DNA from: Mytilus edulis | Taxonomy: Eukaryota > Mollusca > Bivalvia > Mytilida > Mytilidae | DNA length: 64,000 nucleotides | Direction of reading: 5' to 3' | Assembly (NCBI RefSeq): GCF_963676685.1 | Contig: NC_092356.1 | Span: 21,997,750-22,061,749, forward strand | Shown: positions 9,827 through 22,517 of the stretch, piece by piece | Layout: every line of letters starts with the position of its first letter | Position numbering within the stretch: position 1 is the stretch's first letter | The notes under the pieces: generated by a model | Told to the model about the DNA's origin: nothing | Database searches by the model: none | Seen by the model: only the letters and a program-made list of their open reading frames with translations | Position numbers and translations under genes: made by a program

Positions 9827-12800
9827 CTTAAAATAGAGTAAGAGTTTTATTGAGGTTGTTCGCTACTTTGTTTCAAAACAACAAGCTTTTAACAAAAGAC
9901 TGTTATACATTGAAAGTTACTAAAAAGGCAGAAAAAAATAAGGTCCTGTCCGTGTCCACCATGTGACTGATTCTAGATATATGTCATTTACAATTTGGCG
10001 GGAGGTGATTCTCTTCAGATTGTTCTTATATACTTAAGTCCTTTTTTCTTTAAAAAAGTAAAAAAAAGATAACAAGGAATTATCTAAGATTTCAGAAATG
10101 ACTCAGTTTTAAACAATATTTCATAAAATTATGAAAATAAAGTAGGGGTCAGCGGCAATTTTTTTTATTGGCACGACATGGATAAAACAAGAGAATTCCA
10201 AATGCCTGACAAAAAAAAAAAAAAAAAAAAAGAGTGAAGGAACTTTTTGTTACGTTCATTTATTGAGTATTGGTGGATAGTTGTAAAATTAACAAACACC
10301 ATCTCCGCTTATATCTTTTATTCAACGGGTAACTTTGGCGCAATATGTAAAAAGGAGCTGTTACCCTTATAGAACATGACTTCCTGCTCTATTTTTTACT
10401 TATACCTGAATGAAGGCTTGTATTTTTATGCCCCACCTACGATAGTAGAGGGGCATTATGTTTTTTGGTCTGTGCCTCCGTCCGTCCGTCTGTGTGTCCG
10501 TTCGCTTCAGGTTAAAGTTTTTGGTCAAGATAGTTTTTGATGAAGTTGAAGTCCAACCAACTTGAAACTTAGTACACATGTTCCCCATGATATGATCTTT
10601 CTAATTTTAATGCCAAATTATAGTTTTGACCCCAATTTCATGGTCCACTGAACATATAATATGATAGTGCGAAGCTCAGGTTAAAGTTTTTAGTCAAGGT
10701 AGTTTTTGATGAAGTTAAAGTTACATGAACTTGAAACTTAGTACACATGTTCCCTATTATATGATCTTTCTAATTTTAATTCCAAATTAAAGTTTTGACC
10801 CCAATTTCACGGTCCACTGAACATAGAAAATGATAGTGCGAGTGGGGCATTCGTGTACTATGGACACATTGTTGTTTAGTACTTGGGTTTACTCTTATTG
10901 TTATGTGAACTTACATGAAAAATGTATATGGAAATAGTATATACAATTAAAAATCCTATGAGAAAATAAATAAAATAAGGCATAGTTTACTTAAAGAATC
11001 GTGTAGATGGATGATTTCTGTCATCTACTCAAATGGCTGGCATCCACAATAACATTGAATTGAAATTAAATTATACAAATATTAACCGGTGTTTGTTACA
11101 ACTTATTTAAACACGCGTTTAATTGTCAATAACATGTTTTATGTATACAATGTAGGTGTTAAGATTTTATTTTGTATGCATCCAATGGTCTTAATGTAAA
11201 TAGAATTTCAATATGAACAAAACCGCTGAGCATACAAAAAACGTGTAAAAACGTGTAAAAAGTTGTTTAATAAATCATTATCTAAAGCAATACGCCAGTA
11301 AACGACAGTTTTAGATTTCATCTACCGGAAATTGTATGACCCCATTTCTTTATTCTATTTAACTCTCCATGAATAATACGCATGAACTATTTGTCACTGT
11401 TTTCTTAAATAAACTTAATCTGAGAAATCAGTCTCATCAACTTAGATATTCTATAATATTGTAACATTTCCCGATTACTTTGTTACTCAAATATTCAATA
11501 ACATTCAACCCTATTCTGGAGAATCAGCCACTCATATATTCCAAGATAATCTACGCTTTTGAAGAATCAGTCACTCAGATATTCCATGATAATCTACCCT
11601 TTTGAAGAATCAGTCACTCATATATTCCATGATAATCTACCCTTTTGAAGAATCAGTCACTCAGATATTCCATGATAATCTACCCTTTTGAAGAATCAGT
11701 CACTCATATATTCCATGATAATCTACCCTTTTGAAGAATCAGTCACTCATATATTCCATGATAATCTACCCTTTTGAAGAATCAGTCACTCATATATTCC
11801 ATGATAATCTACCCTTTTGAAGAATCAGTCACTCAGATATTCCATGATAATCTACCCTTTTGAAGAATCAGTCACTCAGATATTCCAAGATAATCTACTC
11901 TTTTGAAGAATCAGCCACTCAGATATTCCATGATAATCTACCCTTTTGAAGAATCAGTCACTCAGATATTCCATGATAATCTATCCTTTTGAAGAATCAG
12001 TCACTCAGATATTCCAAGATAATCTACCCTTTTGAAGGATCAGTCACTCAGATATTCCAAGATAATCTACCCTTTTGAAGAATCAGTCACTCAGATATTC
12101 CAAGATAATCTACCCTTTTGAAGAATCAATCACTCAGATATTCCATGATAATCTACCCTTTTGAAGAATCAGTCACTCAGATATTCCAAGATAATCTACC
12201 CTTTTGAAGAATCAATCACTCAGATATTCCATGATAATCTACCCTTTTGAAGAATCAGTCACTCATATATTCCAAGATAATCTACGCTTTTGAAGAATCA
12301 GTCACTCAGATATTCCATGATAATCTACCCTTTTGAAGAATCAGTCACTCATATATTCCATGATAATCTACCCTTTTGAAGAATCAGTCACTCAGATATT
12401 CCATGATAATCTACCCTTTTGAAGAATCAGTCACTCATATATTCCATGATAATCTACCCTTTTGAAGAATCAGTCACTCATATATTCCATGATAATCTAC
12501 CCTTTTGAAGAATCAGTCACTCAGATATTCCATGATAATCTACCCTTTTGAAGAATCAGTCACTCATATATTCCATGATAATCTACCCTTTTGAAGAATC
12601 AGTCACTCAGATATTCCATGATAATCTACCCTTTTGAAGAATCAGTCACTCAGATATTCCAAGATAATCTACTCTTTTGAAGAATCAGCCACTCAGATAT
12701 TCCATGATAATCTACCCTTTTGAAGAATCAGTCACTCAGATATTCCATGATAATCTATCCTTTTGAAGAATCAGTCACTCAGATATTCCAAGATAATCTA

Positions 12801-15800
12801 CCCTTTTGAAGGATCAGTCACTCAGATATTCCAAGATAATCTACCCTTTTGAAGAATCAGTCACTCAGATATTCCAAGATAATCTTCCCTTTTGAAGAAT
12901 CAATCACTCAGATATTCCATGATAATCTACCCTTTTGAAGAATCAGTCACTCAGATATTCCAAGATAATCTACCCTTTTGAAGAATCAATCACTCAGATA
13001 TTCCATGATAATCTACCCTTTTGAAGAATCAGTCACTCAGATATTCCAAGATAATCTACGCTTTTGAAGAATCAGTCACTCATATATTCCATGATAATCT
13101 ACCCTTTTGAAGAATCAGTCACTCAGATATTCCATGATAATCTACCCTTTTGAAGAATCAGTCACTCAGATATTCCAAGATAATCTACCCTTTTGAAGAA
13201 TCAGTCACTCATATATTCCATGATAATCTACCCTTTTGAAGAATCAGTCACTCAGATATTCCATGATAATCTACCCTTTTGAAGAATCAGTCACTCATAT
13301 ATTCCATGATAATCTACCCTTTTGAAGAATCAGTCACTCAGATATTCCATGATAATCTACCCTTTTGAAGAATCAGTCACTCAGATATTCCAAGATAATC
13401 TACTCTTTTGAAGAATCAGCCACTCAGATATTCCATGATAATCTACCCTTTTGAAGAATCAGTCACTCAGATATTCCATGATAATCTATCCTTTTGAAGA
13501 ATCAGTCACTCAGATATTCCAAGATAATCTACCCTTTTGAAGGATCAGTCACTCAGATATTCCAAGATAATCTACCCTTTTGAAGAATCAGTCACTCAGA
13601 TATTCCAAGATAATCTACCCTTTTGAAGAATCAATCACTCAGATATTCCATGATAATCTACCCTTTTGAAGAATCAGTCACTCAGATATTCCAAGATAAT
13701 CTACCCTTTTGAAGAATCAATCACTCAAATATTCCATGATAATCTACCCTTTTGAAGAATCAGTCACTCAGATATTCCAAGATAATCTACGCTTTTGAAG
13801 AATCAGTCACTCAGATATTCCATGATAATCTACCCTTTTTAAGAATCAGTCACTCAGATATTCCATGATAATCTACCCTTTTGAAGAATCAGTTACTCAG
13901 ATATTCCAAGATAACCTACCCTTTTCCGATTACATGTAATCAGTTACTTAAATATTCCACAACAATTAATCCTTTTCCGGGTACTCAGTACCTCAAATAT
14001 TCCACAACAATCAACCCTATTCTGAGATAGCAGTTGCTCCGATATTCCAGTTACTCAAATATATATTCAAATTACTCAGATATTCCGGATCTTCATTCAA
14101 TATTCACTACTCACCTATCATCTTTATCCACAGGGGTGCCACTACCGCCCCATCCACAGTAACATCCATATCCATTGAAGTTGAGTGGATCTCTTCCTGT
14201 GGCATCTACAATCATCTCAGCTAGCTGGAACAAATCTCGTTTTACTCTCAGTCCTAAAAAAAATGGAATTATTATTCCTGAGTCATTTCACAAAGAATTT
14301 ATATTTTATAGTGTGTCTTGCTATGTTGTGATGCTATATTATTGTTTCAGATAAGAGTGAAGGTTAGTACCTATCAAAACGTTTAATCCCGCTGAGTTTA
14401 TGTGCACTTGTCCTTAGTAAGTCAGGAACCTGATGTTCATGGTTGTCGTTTGTTGATGTGGTTCATAAGTGTTTCTCGTTTCTAATTTTTAAAAATACTA
14501 GGCCACAATGTTTTTCCCGTTTGAATGGTTTTACACTAGTAATTTTTGGAGCCCTTGATAGCTTGCTGTTCGGTGTGAGCCAAGGCTTCGTGTTGAAGAC
14601 CGTACGTTGACCTTTAATTGTTTACTTTAATTTACAAATTGCGACTTGGATAAAGAGTTGTCTCATTAGCACTCATACCACATCTTCTTAAATCAATAGC
14701 TTACAATAAGATATACTAGGGCGGGATAAACACATGTTAAGCAATTATTCATTAGATAAAATTAAAGGATGTATGCTAAAACCAACAAAAATTAACGAAA
14801 ATCTATGACAGAATGCAACCAACAAAATGACCAAAAACAACAAATTACTGATATCAAAGTGCTTGCAGTTCTACAAGATAGGTCAAGGGCATCAAGGGCA
14901 AATCTCGACTAATAAATAAATTATGTTGTTAGTATAAACAAAATAGTTAAGTCCTTCTCGATGATCGACTCTCGCACTCGCGAGAATGTAGCTATCATAG
15001 GGCAGTGGAATACCACGACTTATATTGTCCGTTTGTCTTCTTATTTTTAGCCATGGCGTTGTCAGTTTATTTTCAATCTATGAATTTGACTGCACATAAT
15101 ATTCGATTTATGTTAAAATTATTCAGAAAACCCCCAATGAATTGAGCAAAAACTTCCTACCCACAGTCTTGAAAAAACTTGACCTTGTCATTGGCGGATC
15201 TAGGGGGGTCTGGGGGTTGGAACCCCCCTTTTTTGCCGATCAATACATTTGAATTGGGACATATAGCTGGAACCCCTCCCCTTTTATCCTGGGTTGGGAA
15301 TCCCCCCTTTTTAAAATGTTTGGATCCGCCCCTGCTTGTATACTGCTGCCAATATCAATATTGACAGACAGCACGAATATAACAGTGCTAATAATTACAT
15401 GTAGATACATGTAGCAATCATTAGTTTTTATACTCTATGGCAAGTAATCAATAAAAGAAATACTGCGATGGTGAGATCATTGATACAGGTACAGATTCAA
15501 TATTTTATTAGAGTCTCACCACTTGTAATACATATTATACAATCATCATAATATATATATACATTGAATAAAACAATAATTTTATAAATTAAAATACAAG
15601 TGCCATTCTACAAAGAATTATGAGAGACTATAGAAATCAAAATATAAATTATAACTATATATTTATCATGTCCATAAAAACATTTTTTTAAATGTAAAAC
15701 CATACAACTATACAATTATCATGTCTATGAACATGTATCATACTATTTATTTTCTATTAAGCGGTTGAAAAAGGTCTTTAAAACAATAACAATGTAACCT

Positions 15801-15862
15801 AATTTTATTTTACCTTCAGCTAAACCAAGAATGACTACAAACAGCACCACTTGGACAGTCAT
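9711..15862 (-). CDS. Secreted phospholipase A2 (three exons seen, C-terminus missing)
   Basis: Minus-strand exons 15814-15862, 14115-14253 and 9711-9826 join in consistent phases (1, 2, 1). The protein begins [17 protein letters not shown], a signal peptide, followed by a short propeptide ending RVKR, a likely dibasic processing site, and then the mature chain DLFQLAEM. Exon 2 carries the calcium loop [11 protein letters not shown]; exon 3 carries the active site [10 protein letters not shown] with its catalytic His-Asp pair. These are the signatures of group I/II-type secreted PLA2, which hydrolyses the sn-2 ester of phospholipids in a calcium-dependent way, here presumably extracellularly (digestion or defence). 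About 102 residues are seen; the family usually has about 120-145, so the last cysteine-rich part is missing or far to the left. The intron between the two catalytic exons is 4.3 kb and holds the 43-bp satellite. Confidence 0.9.
9827..11439. other. Phospholipase A2 intron, left part
   Basis: Contains a poly-A run near 10210 and the GCCCCACC repeat at 10428-10875. The rest is AT-rich without open frames. Confidence 0.5.
10428..10875 (-). repeat. GCCCCACC / GGGGCATT dispersed repeat with an internal duplication
   Basis: Bounded by 'atgccccacctacgatagta' on the left and 'gtggggcattcgtgtactat' followed by 'ggacacattgttgtt' on the right. Inside, a block of about 165 bp (caggttaaagtttttgg, aacttgaaacttagtacaca, ttgaccccaatttca, gtccactgaaca) occurs twice in tandem at about 10507-10670 and 10677-10845. 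Sequences of this type are very common in mussel genomes (remembered, not searched). No coding capacity; strand is arbitrary. Confidence 0.65.
11440..14095. repeat. 43-bp satellite with higher-order structure in a phospholipase A2 intron
   Basis: About 56 copies of a 43-bp unit (core gaagaatcagtcactcaga, tattccatgataatctaccc) form a near-homogeneous array from about 11515 to 13925, with degenerate edges on both sides. Units alternate between variants (attccatg/attccaag, actcagata/actcatata, tcagtc/tcagcc/tcaatc). A rare pair of variants, 'aagataatctactcttttga' followed by 'cagcc', starts at 11887, 12661 and 13392, i.e. spaced by exactly 18 and then 17 units, so blocks of many units have been copied. 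The right edge lies only about 20 bases from the exon 2 donor. Confidence 0.95.
14115..14253 (-). CDS. Phospholipase A2 exon 2 (propeptide end and calcium loop)
   Basis: Acceptor ttttttag, donor gtgagt. Encodes L-R-V-K-R, then [20 protein letters not shown], then [13 protein letters not shown] and T-P-V-D-K-D-D. Confidence 0.92.
14345..14695 (+). repeat. SINE-like dispersed repeat, CATACCACATCTTC family
   Basis: The first part ('tttaatcccgctgagttta', 'gtcctta', 'tggttgtcgtttgttgatgt') matches 44450-44540 and 46730-46820. The second part (ttttcccgtttgaatggttt, gtgagccaaggcttcgtgtt) ends 'cactcataccacatcttctt'. It lies in intron 1 of the phospholipase A2 gene, opposite in orientation to it. 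Confidence 0.65.
14696..15188. other. Phospholipase A2 intron 1, middle part
   Basis: AT-rich. A small hairpin near 14955-15000 has the centre 'ctcgcactcgcgag', and a fragment of the retroelement tail ('tttagccatggcgttgtcag') lies at 15045-15085. No gene seen. Confidence 0.4.
15189..15334. mobile_element. CGGATCC-type MITE, copy 3
   Basis: Ends CATTGGCGGATCTAG and TGGATCCGCCCCTG, flanked by a perfect 5-bp duplication CTTGT (15184-15188 and 15335-15339). Shares 'gttggaacccccctttttt' and 'gccgatcaatacatttgaat' with copies 1 and 4. It sits in intron 1 of the phospholipase gene. Confidence 0.8.
15340..15813. other. Phospholipase A2 intron 1, right part
   Basis: Very AT-rich sequence without repeats that I recognise and without an open frame of interest. 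Confidence 0.4.
15814..15862 (-). CDS. Phospholipase A2 exon 1 coding part (signal peptide)
   Basis: The ATG at 15862 opens [16 protein letters not shown], a hydrophobic signal peptide, ending in phase 1 at gtaaaa. A good acceptor (ttactttcag) lies just upstream at 15878, so the exon probably runs 15814-15877 with 15 bases of 5' UTR, and a further non-coding 5' exon lies to the right. Confidence 0.88.
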
Positions 15863-15877
15863 CCTTATTTTCCAAAC

Positions 15878-18800
15878 CTGAAAGTAAAAGAAATAATATA
15901 TATTCAGTTAAAGTAAGTAAATAAGTGGAAAATTACACCTTTAATATGTATAGTTTTGGTTGTAAAGTGTATATGGAGAAAAATGCATGTAGTATTCAAA
16001 TCAATTCGATCATACATTTTTAAAAATGAAAACCCTATTGAGTGTTTAATAATATTGGAGTATCTGAATTCGTCTTTTGTTGTTGTTTTTATTTGCGGGG
16101 GGGGGGGGGGGGGGGGGGGAGGGTGGCTTGTATCCTTTACGTGATCAATAGAGAAATCAAACATAAAAAACAGAAGGTGTGGGGGAGGTGATTGTGTGTT
16201 ACAATGATACTTGCAGCTATGCATATATATGCTGAAGCGATTTTTGAACAGTTAAATTACTATACATTGTGACAGATAACAGTAAGCGTTACAGTATATA
16301 CACGATTATTCAACATACTTCTTGTTATAATATTACACCAACAAAAAAATGTTTGATACAGAAATTTGTTCAAAGAAGAAAGTCCTAGTATAACTAAATA
16401 CTTACAATGTACATGTACGTGCAGTTTTATAGAAGGAAATACACAAACTGATTACGTTTATTTAATCCTGCTGAAACCTAATCCTAGAGAATTTTATACA
16501 CGTCACTTCTGAAACTTTAAATAATTTTTAAATTAAACGTCCTGGTTTTGTCATTAATGTACACTAGTAAACCATTGGAAGAATTTTTAAATGTGCAAAA
16601 TAATTATAAGCAGGAAGCGGGAACAATATTAATTAGTCACACCATAGATGTAATACCCACACTAACTTTCGTTTTAGAAACAATGTGTTTCCGTGTGATA
16701 ACACTTACACAAATATAACGAACTGACTGTTAAGTAATATTAAAATGTTACAGACTTGACGATACATTTGCATTTTTAATTATTAATTTACAGTACTGAA
16801 GATTGATACATTTGCATTTCAATTATTAATTTACAGTTTTGAAGAAAGTACATTAGCATTTTAATTAATTCATTGAATTTCATGAAAAGAATTTTTAACA
16901 CTGAGGTCAGCCTTTTAAACTTTAATTTGCATTTGAATCATAAATTATAACAAAATTAATACTTAGTCTTCCTCTTAAACCGACCACCTTGATTTTATTT
17001 TAAATAATTAAATTTTTTTATGCTTTTTCTAATTAATATTGAGTAAACAATATTAAGACATATAATGCAATAATACAATCATAATACAATAAAAAAAATG
17101 TTCAAAAAGTTGTAGCAAGAAGTCTGTATATGAATAAAAGTAATGGCAATTAATATCTCGAACAGAATGATATATGTACATCATAATATAAATTGGGTCG
17201 TAAAAATAGGCCATCCATACACGCATGTATCTGAATTCTAAAACAAAGCATATCCGTATCATCAATTTGAAAATGATATATTCAGACATTATAATGAAAT
17301 ATGTTTGATCATATAAAGAACTATTCTATAAATTTGTTTTCATTATTATTATTTTTTAATTGTTTGTAGTATTATAAAAAAAATATTTATGTTGTAATGT
17401 TTATGCCCTTTGGGCCCATAATTGGAAATAAAAAATATTTTTCTTCTTTAACCATGCATTGAATGATTTTACTATAGATAACGTGATGAACTGAAAAAAG
17501 TCTTTAAATTATTTTAGGTTTTCTTTAGTTATTGGTTATGGCAAAGGGCGGATAACCCTACAATGCATTAAAAGAATATAACGTTAACCTAGATCTTGTT
17601 TTTTCTTCTTCGGTCATCGATTTTAAGGTCAATATTCTCATTAATCATTTTAAAAAACGTCACTACTTTTCTAATATTAAATCCATACAAATACAAATCC
17701 ATATGTATTCAGTAATAAGTTGTACATGTATATATATAGCCGATAAAAACTATCATTTACGTTTGCACATAGTTAAATATGATATTGTGCTATTCCTTAT
17801 GGTTACTTGATGTTTGTGGGTTACCGGTTACTTTTAAAAATGTATTCAGATGGCTACTAAAAAGTAAATTCACAAAAATACCGAACTTCAAGGAAAACTC
17901 CAAACGGAAAGTCCCTAATCGAATGGCAAAATAAGAAGCTCAAACACATCAAACAAATGGACAACAACTTTAATATTCCTGACTGGGTACAATGATTTTC
18001 AAAGCAGAAGAAATGGTGGATTGAATTCAATTAACTTATAATTAAACTATGATTTTAGGTCAATTATTTTAACAAAATATCATAAACACTTACCATTATT
18101 TTGACCTTAATCGGATTTTACATATTTCAATAAAGACACTTCCTGTTCAATGCTCTTATGACAACGTACCAAGAAAACCATTCAAACGTGAACTACCTGG
18201 TCAAAAGGTACAATATGGCGAACGAAAATATGTCGTTTAAATAATATGATGTATGACGATCATAGTATTACGAGCAGGGCGGATCAATACATTTAAATTC
18301 AAAACATACAAACAAGTATTACACAAATGTATTGGGAACCAAGTGCAGTGATCTTTTTTAAATTTATTTCTCTAAATAATCGTTAAAACTTTTATTTACT
18401 TTGCATGCATGTAGACAGAAAGATATGCACTGGAATTTAGTGAATAATTAAAAAATAAATAAACAAATTGTATCATGATCGCCCACGTACGGCAGATATG
18501 ACAAAAATAACTAAGTAAAGATGTTCAACCATTCAACCCAGCTAATGTTAATATCAATTTAATTTTCAAAAAGCCGTAAAAGTTTTATTGAAAATCAAAA
18601 ATACTATTCACTCTTTTTCTAGAAAAATACAATAAAATATGATATGTTCATCAAATATACTGCATCTGTCTCAGGATATAATAGTCTGACTACTAGTATT
18701 TGTTAAGGAATTCAGAAATAGCGTGAAATTGACGTAAATTATGTAACAAAACAGACTTTATTTCAAAAGGGAAAGTTTTACAACTTTATGATTGAACGAT

Positions 18801-19235
18801 ATTTGAATTTAACAGGTTTTTTTGGTATATGTAATGTAACATCTAAACATGTTAAATGGGTCGCACAGTTTTTTTGCTTATGAATGCATGTCTTTGTATC
18901 CCTTATGTGTAATAAGTAATAAACCTCAATACACATGTAATCGACGGAGATATTGTCTTGTATAAAAACAGTACAGTCAACTTGTTGACTAATTAAAAAA
19001 AAAATATTTATGTTTGCTTGTAAGAGGAGATTATCGAAATAACTTAATTTAGTGAAAGATTGCACAAATAGCTATTTGTTATGTGGCTAGAAAAAAGAAA
19101 GGGGTCATAATTTTTCTTTTTCTTTATATCAGTACTGGATTTTAAAAACAATTTCTTTTTATTCAAACATTCTAGTAAATGATCATTAAGACTGATAAAT
19201 ACAAGCTTAGTGACATAGCTTTAGTAAACAGCAGA
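15878..19235. other. Upstream of the phospholipase gene, no gene recognised
   Basis: AT-rich. A poly-G run at about 16097-16120 makes artefact open frames on both strands. A non-coding 5' exon and promoter of the phospholipase gene should lie here, but no TATA box or initiator could be chosen. A fragment 'gcagggcggatcaatacatt' at about 18276 resembles the inside of the CGGATCC MITEs. Confidence 0.35.
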
Positions 19236-19520
19236 GGTATCGAATCTGTCCTTCTGTATGGTTCAGAAACTTGACGTGTTTTAGTTAGTGACCACAACAA
19301 CGCACACCTAAATCAGCTCTATATTGGACACCACCAGGAAAAAGGAAACCAGGGAGACCTAGAATCACCTGGCGAAGAACTGTAACAGCAGAATTAGAAG
19401 CAATGGGCTACACCTGGGGCCAAGCCCAGTACATGGCTAAGGACAGAGAGAAGCGGAGGCAGTTTATTGTGGCCTTATGTCCCACTGGGGATGAAGAGGA
19501 TAAAGTAAGTAAGTAAGAGG
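19236..19520 (+). pseudogene. 3' end of a non-LTR retrotransposon reverse transcriptase
   Basis: Reads ESVLLYGSET then a stop, a hallmark of the C-terminal region of many LINE polyproteins. A second block after a deletion reads PPGKRKPGRPRITWRRTVTA, ELEAMGYTWGQAQYMAKDRE, then KRRQFIVALCPTGDEED. The copy ends in a short (TAAG)n tail (gtaagtaagtaag), as expected for a LINE inserted by target-primed reverse transcription. It is 5'-truncated and broken, and lies between the phospholipase and HEPN genes. Confidence 0.85.
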
Positions 19521-21887
19521 TATCGACAGAGCTAGTATACTAGTATGCAAATTACTCTTTTATAACATCAAAACAGGAAAGGTTGGTCTGAAAAACAAAA
19601 CAACCTTTTGTTGTTCAACAAGTGCACGTCTTAATTGTAAATCAATTTCATTTTGTTTGGCACATAGATCAATTCAATTGTATCCTGTTCACGGAAATGT
19701 ACTACAAAAAGTGAAGTCGCCTCCTTGGAAGTCCAACCAATCCCTACTAATGATAGAGTTTCATTGTTATATATTCAAAATGCAAAGGTTCAAAAACAAA
19801 ATAAAAATGTCTATTCTGTCCTTTTCGAAAATACTTTTATAGATTTTTTTTTTGAAGTTTTTAATCAAACGATCGAAAATCTTTCGTGATCCTCAGTATT
19901 ACAATAGTTGTAAATCACAGTATTTAAACATGTGACAATTAGAAAGAGTACACATGTGTCTTTCAAAAGACAACTTCCCATTAAAAACATTAGTGATCTC
20001 GATTATGCTATCATAAAAATGTGTGGTCTATACAAAGTTTTTTTTTCTTGTTATGAAATTATTTGTTAAATGGGGAAACAATTTTAGAGTAGAAGAGTTT
20101 TGCCTGTTATTTCAGAGTACGGAAAATATATAAGGCTTTTTGTACCATAGAATTCTAGCTATGGTTATTGCTTTAATTGACTACATGTTACTGTTTGTTT
20201 GTGATACCAGGTCAAATCTAATCAAATCGATTTAAATTAACGAAAATCGGGATCTTTACCAAATTCCGCTGATACACAATATCTACATGTGTAGAATGAC
20301 CAACTTGCGCATGATTAAATATATCACATCATGAGAAAGCTTACAATTCGTAAAAATATCTTGAATATTCTTCAAATTTTAATTACAAGACTTTCTTCAA
20401 ACATAGGACTCTTTGAATACCAGATTCAATACCCGGGTATCAGTTTTTTTAATAGAATCATACTATAATATACATTTATTTATCGTACTTGAGGTAGATA
20501 TGAAGAATTTTGTTCACCCAAGAAAAATCTTATTTCACGAGGGCATCGCATGACTTTCTGTTGGTGACTCCACTATCAACAGTTATATTTAAACTCGGCA
20601 AGTCTCGCGTATTAAATTTCAAATTTAAATGTCTCGAGTGGATAAATATAATATCACTCCCGATGCAGTGGTAGAATCCATATTTCCATAAATTGTTTTC
20701 TTATCAGCTTTTTTCTTATAACTAAAACACGGCATATCATTTCTTTTAATAATAATCAGTACAGATTAAAAGTTAATGATTAATTCTTTTTTGTTTTTTT
20801 AGGTCTTAAACATTTTCAAATTACAAGACTAGTTCTAAATAAACGCTTACATTTTATAGCGTTTATTTAGAATTAGAATAAAACGTTATAAACGAAATCC
20901 CGACGCTCAGAGGGGATATGAAGTTTTATTCGACGTCAAAGGGGAAAGTCTCAACCAATAAAAAGTTGATTTCGTTATCAATATTAAAACAAATAGTGGA
21001 ATAATACTTCGGATACGACAGGCTTTTTATAATTTATCTCATTTAAAGAGACTTTTAGAATTTGAAAACTAACTGTCATAAGTGTACACAACTCCAATTA
21101 ATATTCTTCTTTTATATTTCTTTTCAATTTTTAAAAATTGTTTTAAAGTTCGGACGAATGCTTACCTTAACAACAATATCATGGCTTTGTGATTGTTACT
21201 ATTAATATCAAAGGGGATTTCCAATGTATGGCGCCTTTGAAATGTTTGCTAGTTTAAGCTCCAAAAAACATTTAGCTAGTTCAATTTAAAAGGTATGTGA
21301 CATTATAATACTTGATAATTTGATACCAAAAGCGACAATCACAATTTACACTTAACAAACAGCAAAATGATTTGTCTGGAACTATTTTACTTTCATTTTA
21401 AGTTTTGTACTCCTGTTAATAGTCAGGTTATTTCTAAAATATCTTATTGGCATCTCCCAAAAATCTTACATATTTATCCACTACTCAATTATACCTTTGT
21501 AATTTTTATTTAGTTTATTAGATTTAGCCTAGGCCTCTACCTCTTATCATATTTCTCACATGTATAGCAAGTTAAGTTCATCTTTATCTATAGGAGTTGG
21601 AACCATAGCTTCTTTGAAAGCTTTTAATCTACCCAAAGGGAGTCTCGGAACTATATGCTAAAAATCACGTCAGGACCGAAATACTGGTTACTTATCCGAT
21701 GGTATACTTAAAGGTTCTATATATTCAGCTGACAACAACACAGTTTACAATTGTGCATGCAATACTTGAATGGAAGCAAACAGCAACAGAGTTCTATAGA
21801 ATTATCCTTCTAAAAAAACTCCATATGAGATGAGATTATTTTAATCGTTACATTAGTACATAATTTTCATTGTATTTTATCCAAAGG
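19521..21887. other. Region upstream of the HEPN gene
   Basis: AT-rich, no further gene recognised. A short hairpin lies at 20833-20875 (tctaaataaacgct..agcgtttatttaga). The promoter of the HEPN gene should be here; 'ttttatccaaag' directly before its ATG could also be a splice acceptor of a 5' UTR intron. Confidence 0.35.
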
Positions 21888-22517
21888 ATGGATGCAGATG
21901 ACCGTCGTCGGTATTTTATCGTAGGATCAGTCATTTTGGAGATTGTTCAACCACTGCTCAGAACCAGATTAGAAAATGACTACTCTAGTAAAGGAATAGG
22001 GTCGTTACAAGCTTTTCTTAGCACTCTACCAGTAATGCATGTACTGTTTCACTTACGACACAGAAATGCTTATTGCTGTAAGGACAAAATCAACTGTCGA
22101 AACAACTCAAAACTTCCACTGATTTACTGCCAATGGGATCTGTTGTACACTGAAAATACAGGCCAATCTGGCCACAACTGTCATTGCAAGTTTATAGCAA
22201 ACCCAGTCAAGTTGAAGCAGCTTGACATAACTTTAGCAAGTTTAATCTTATTAAATTGCTGCAATCTTCAACAATCTGAGGAAAACGCTGTACGTGAATT
22301 ACGTCGCTACAAGAATAATTATCTCAGCCACAACACTGAAGGTCAAATTACCGATACAGAGTATAAAAGCCTGTGGACAGACCTGACTAAGTTTGTCCTA
22401 CAGCTAGATCCACATAGACAAGAAGACCTCATCAGGATAGAGAACAGACCATTTGATGAAGGACTGTGTAGCATATACAGTTTATATCTTTTGAATATTC
22501 ACAAAAAACTCGATGAG
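21888..22517 (+). CDS. HEPN gene exon 1 (DZIP3-type HEPN domain)
   Basis: The ATG at 21888 (MDADDRRRYFIV) is preferred. The frame is open 18 bases further upstream, but only from a TTG. The exon ends after HKKLDE in phase 0 at a gtaagc donor; the open frame beyond the donor (to 22562) is intron. Confidence 0.85.

Noticed and set aside
11440-14095. Regular array that could be mistaken for a CRISPR array
   Set aside because: Units are contiguous 43-bp tandem repeats with no unique spacers, inside a eukaryotic intron.
15904-16224. Frames on both strands with poly-Pro or poly-Gly
   Set aside because: Caused by the G homopolymer near 16100; no family resemblance.
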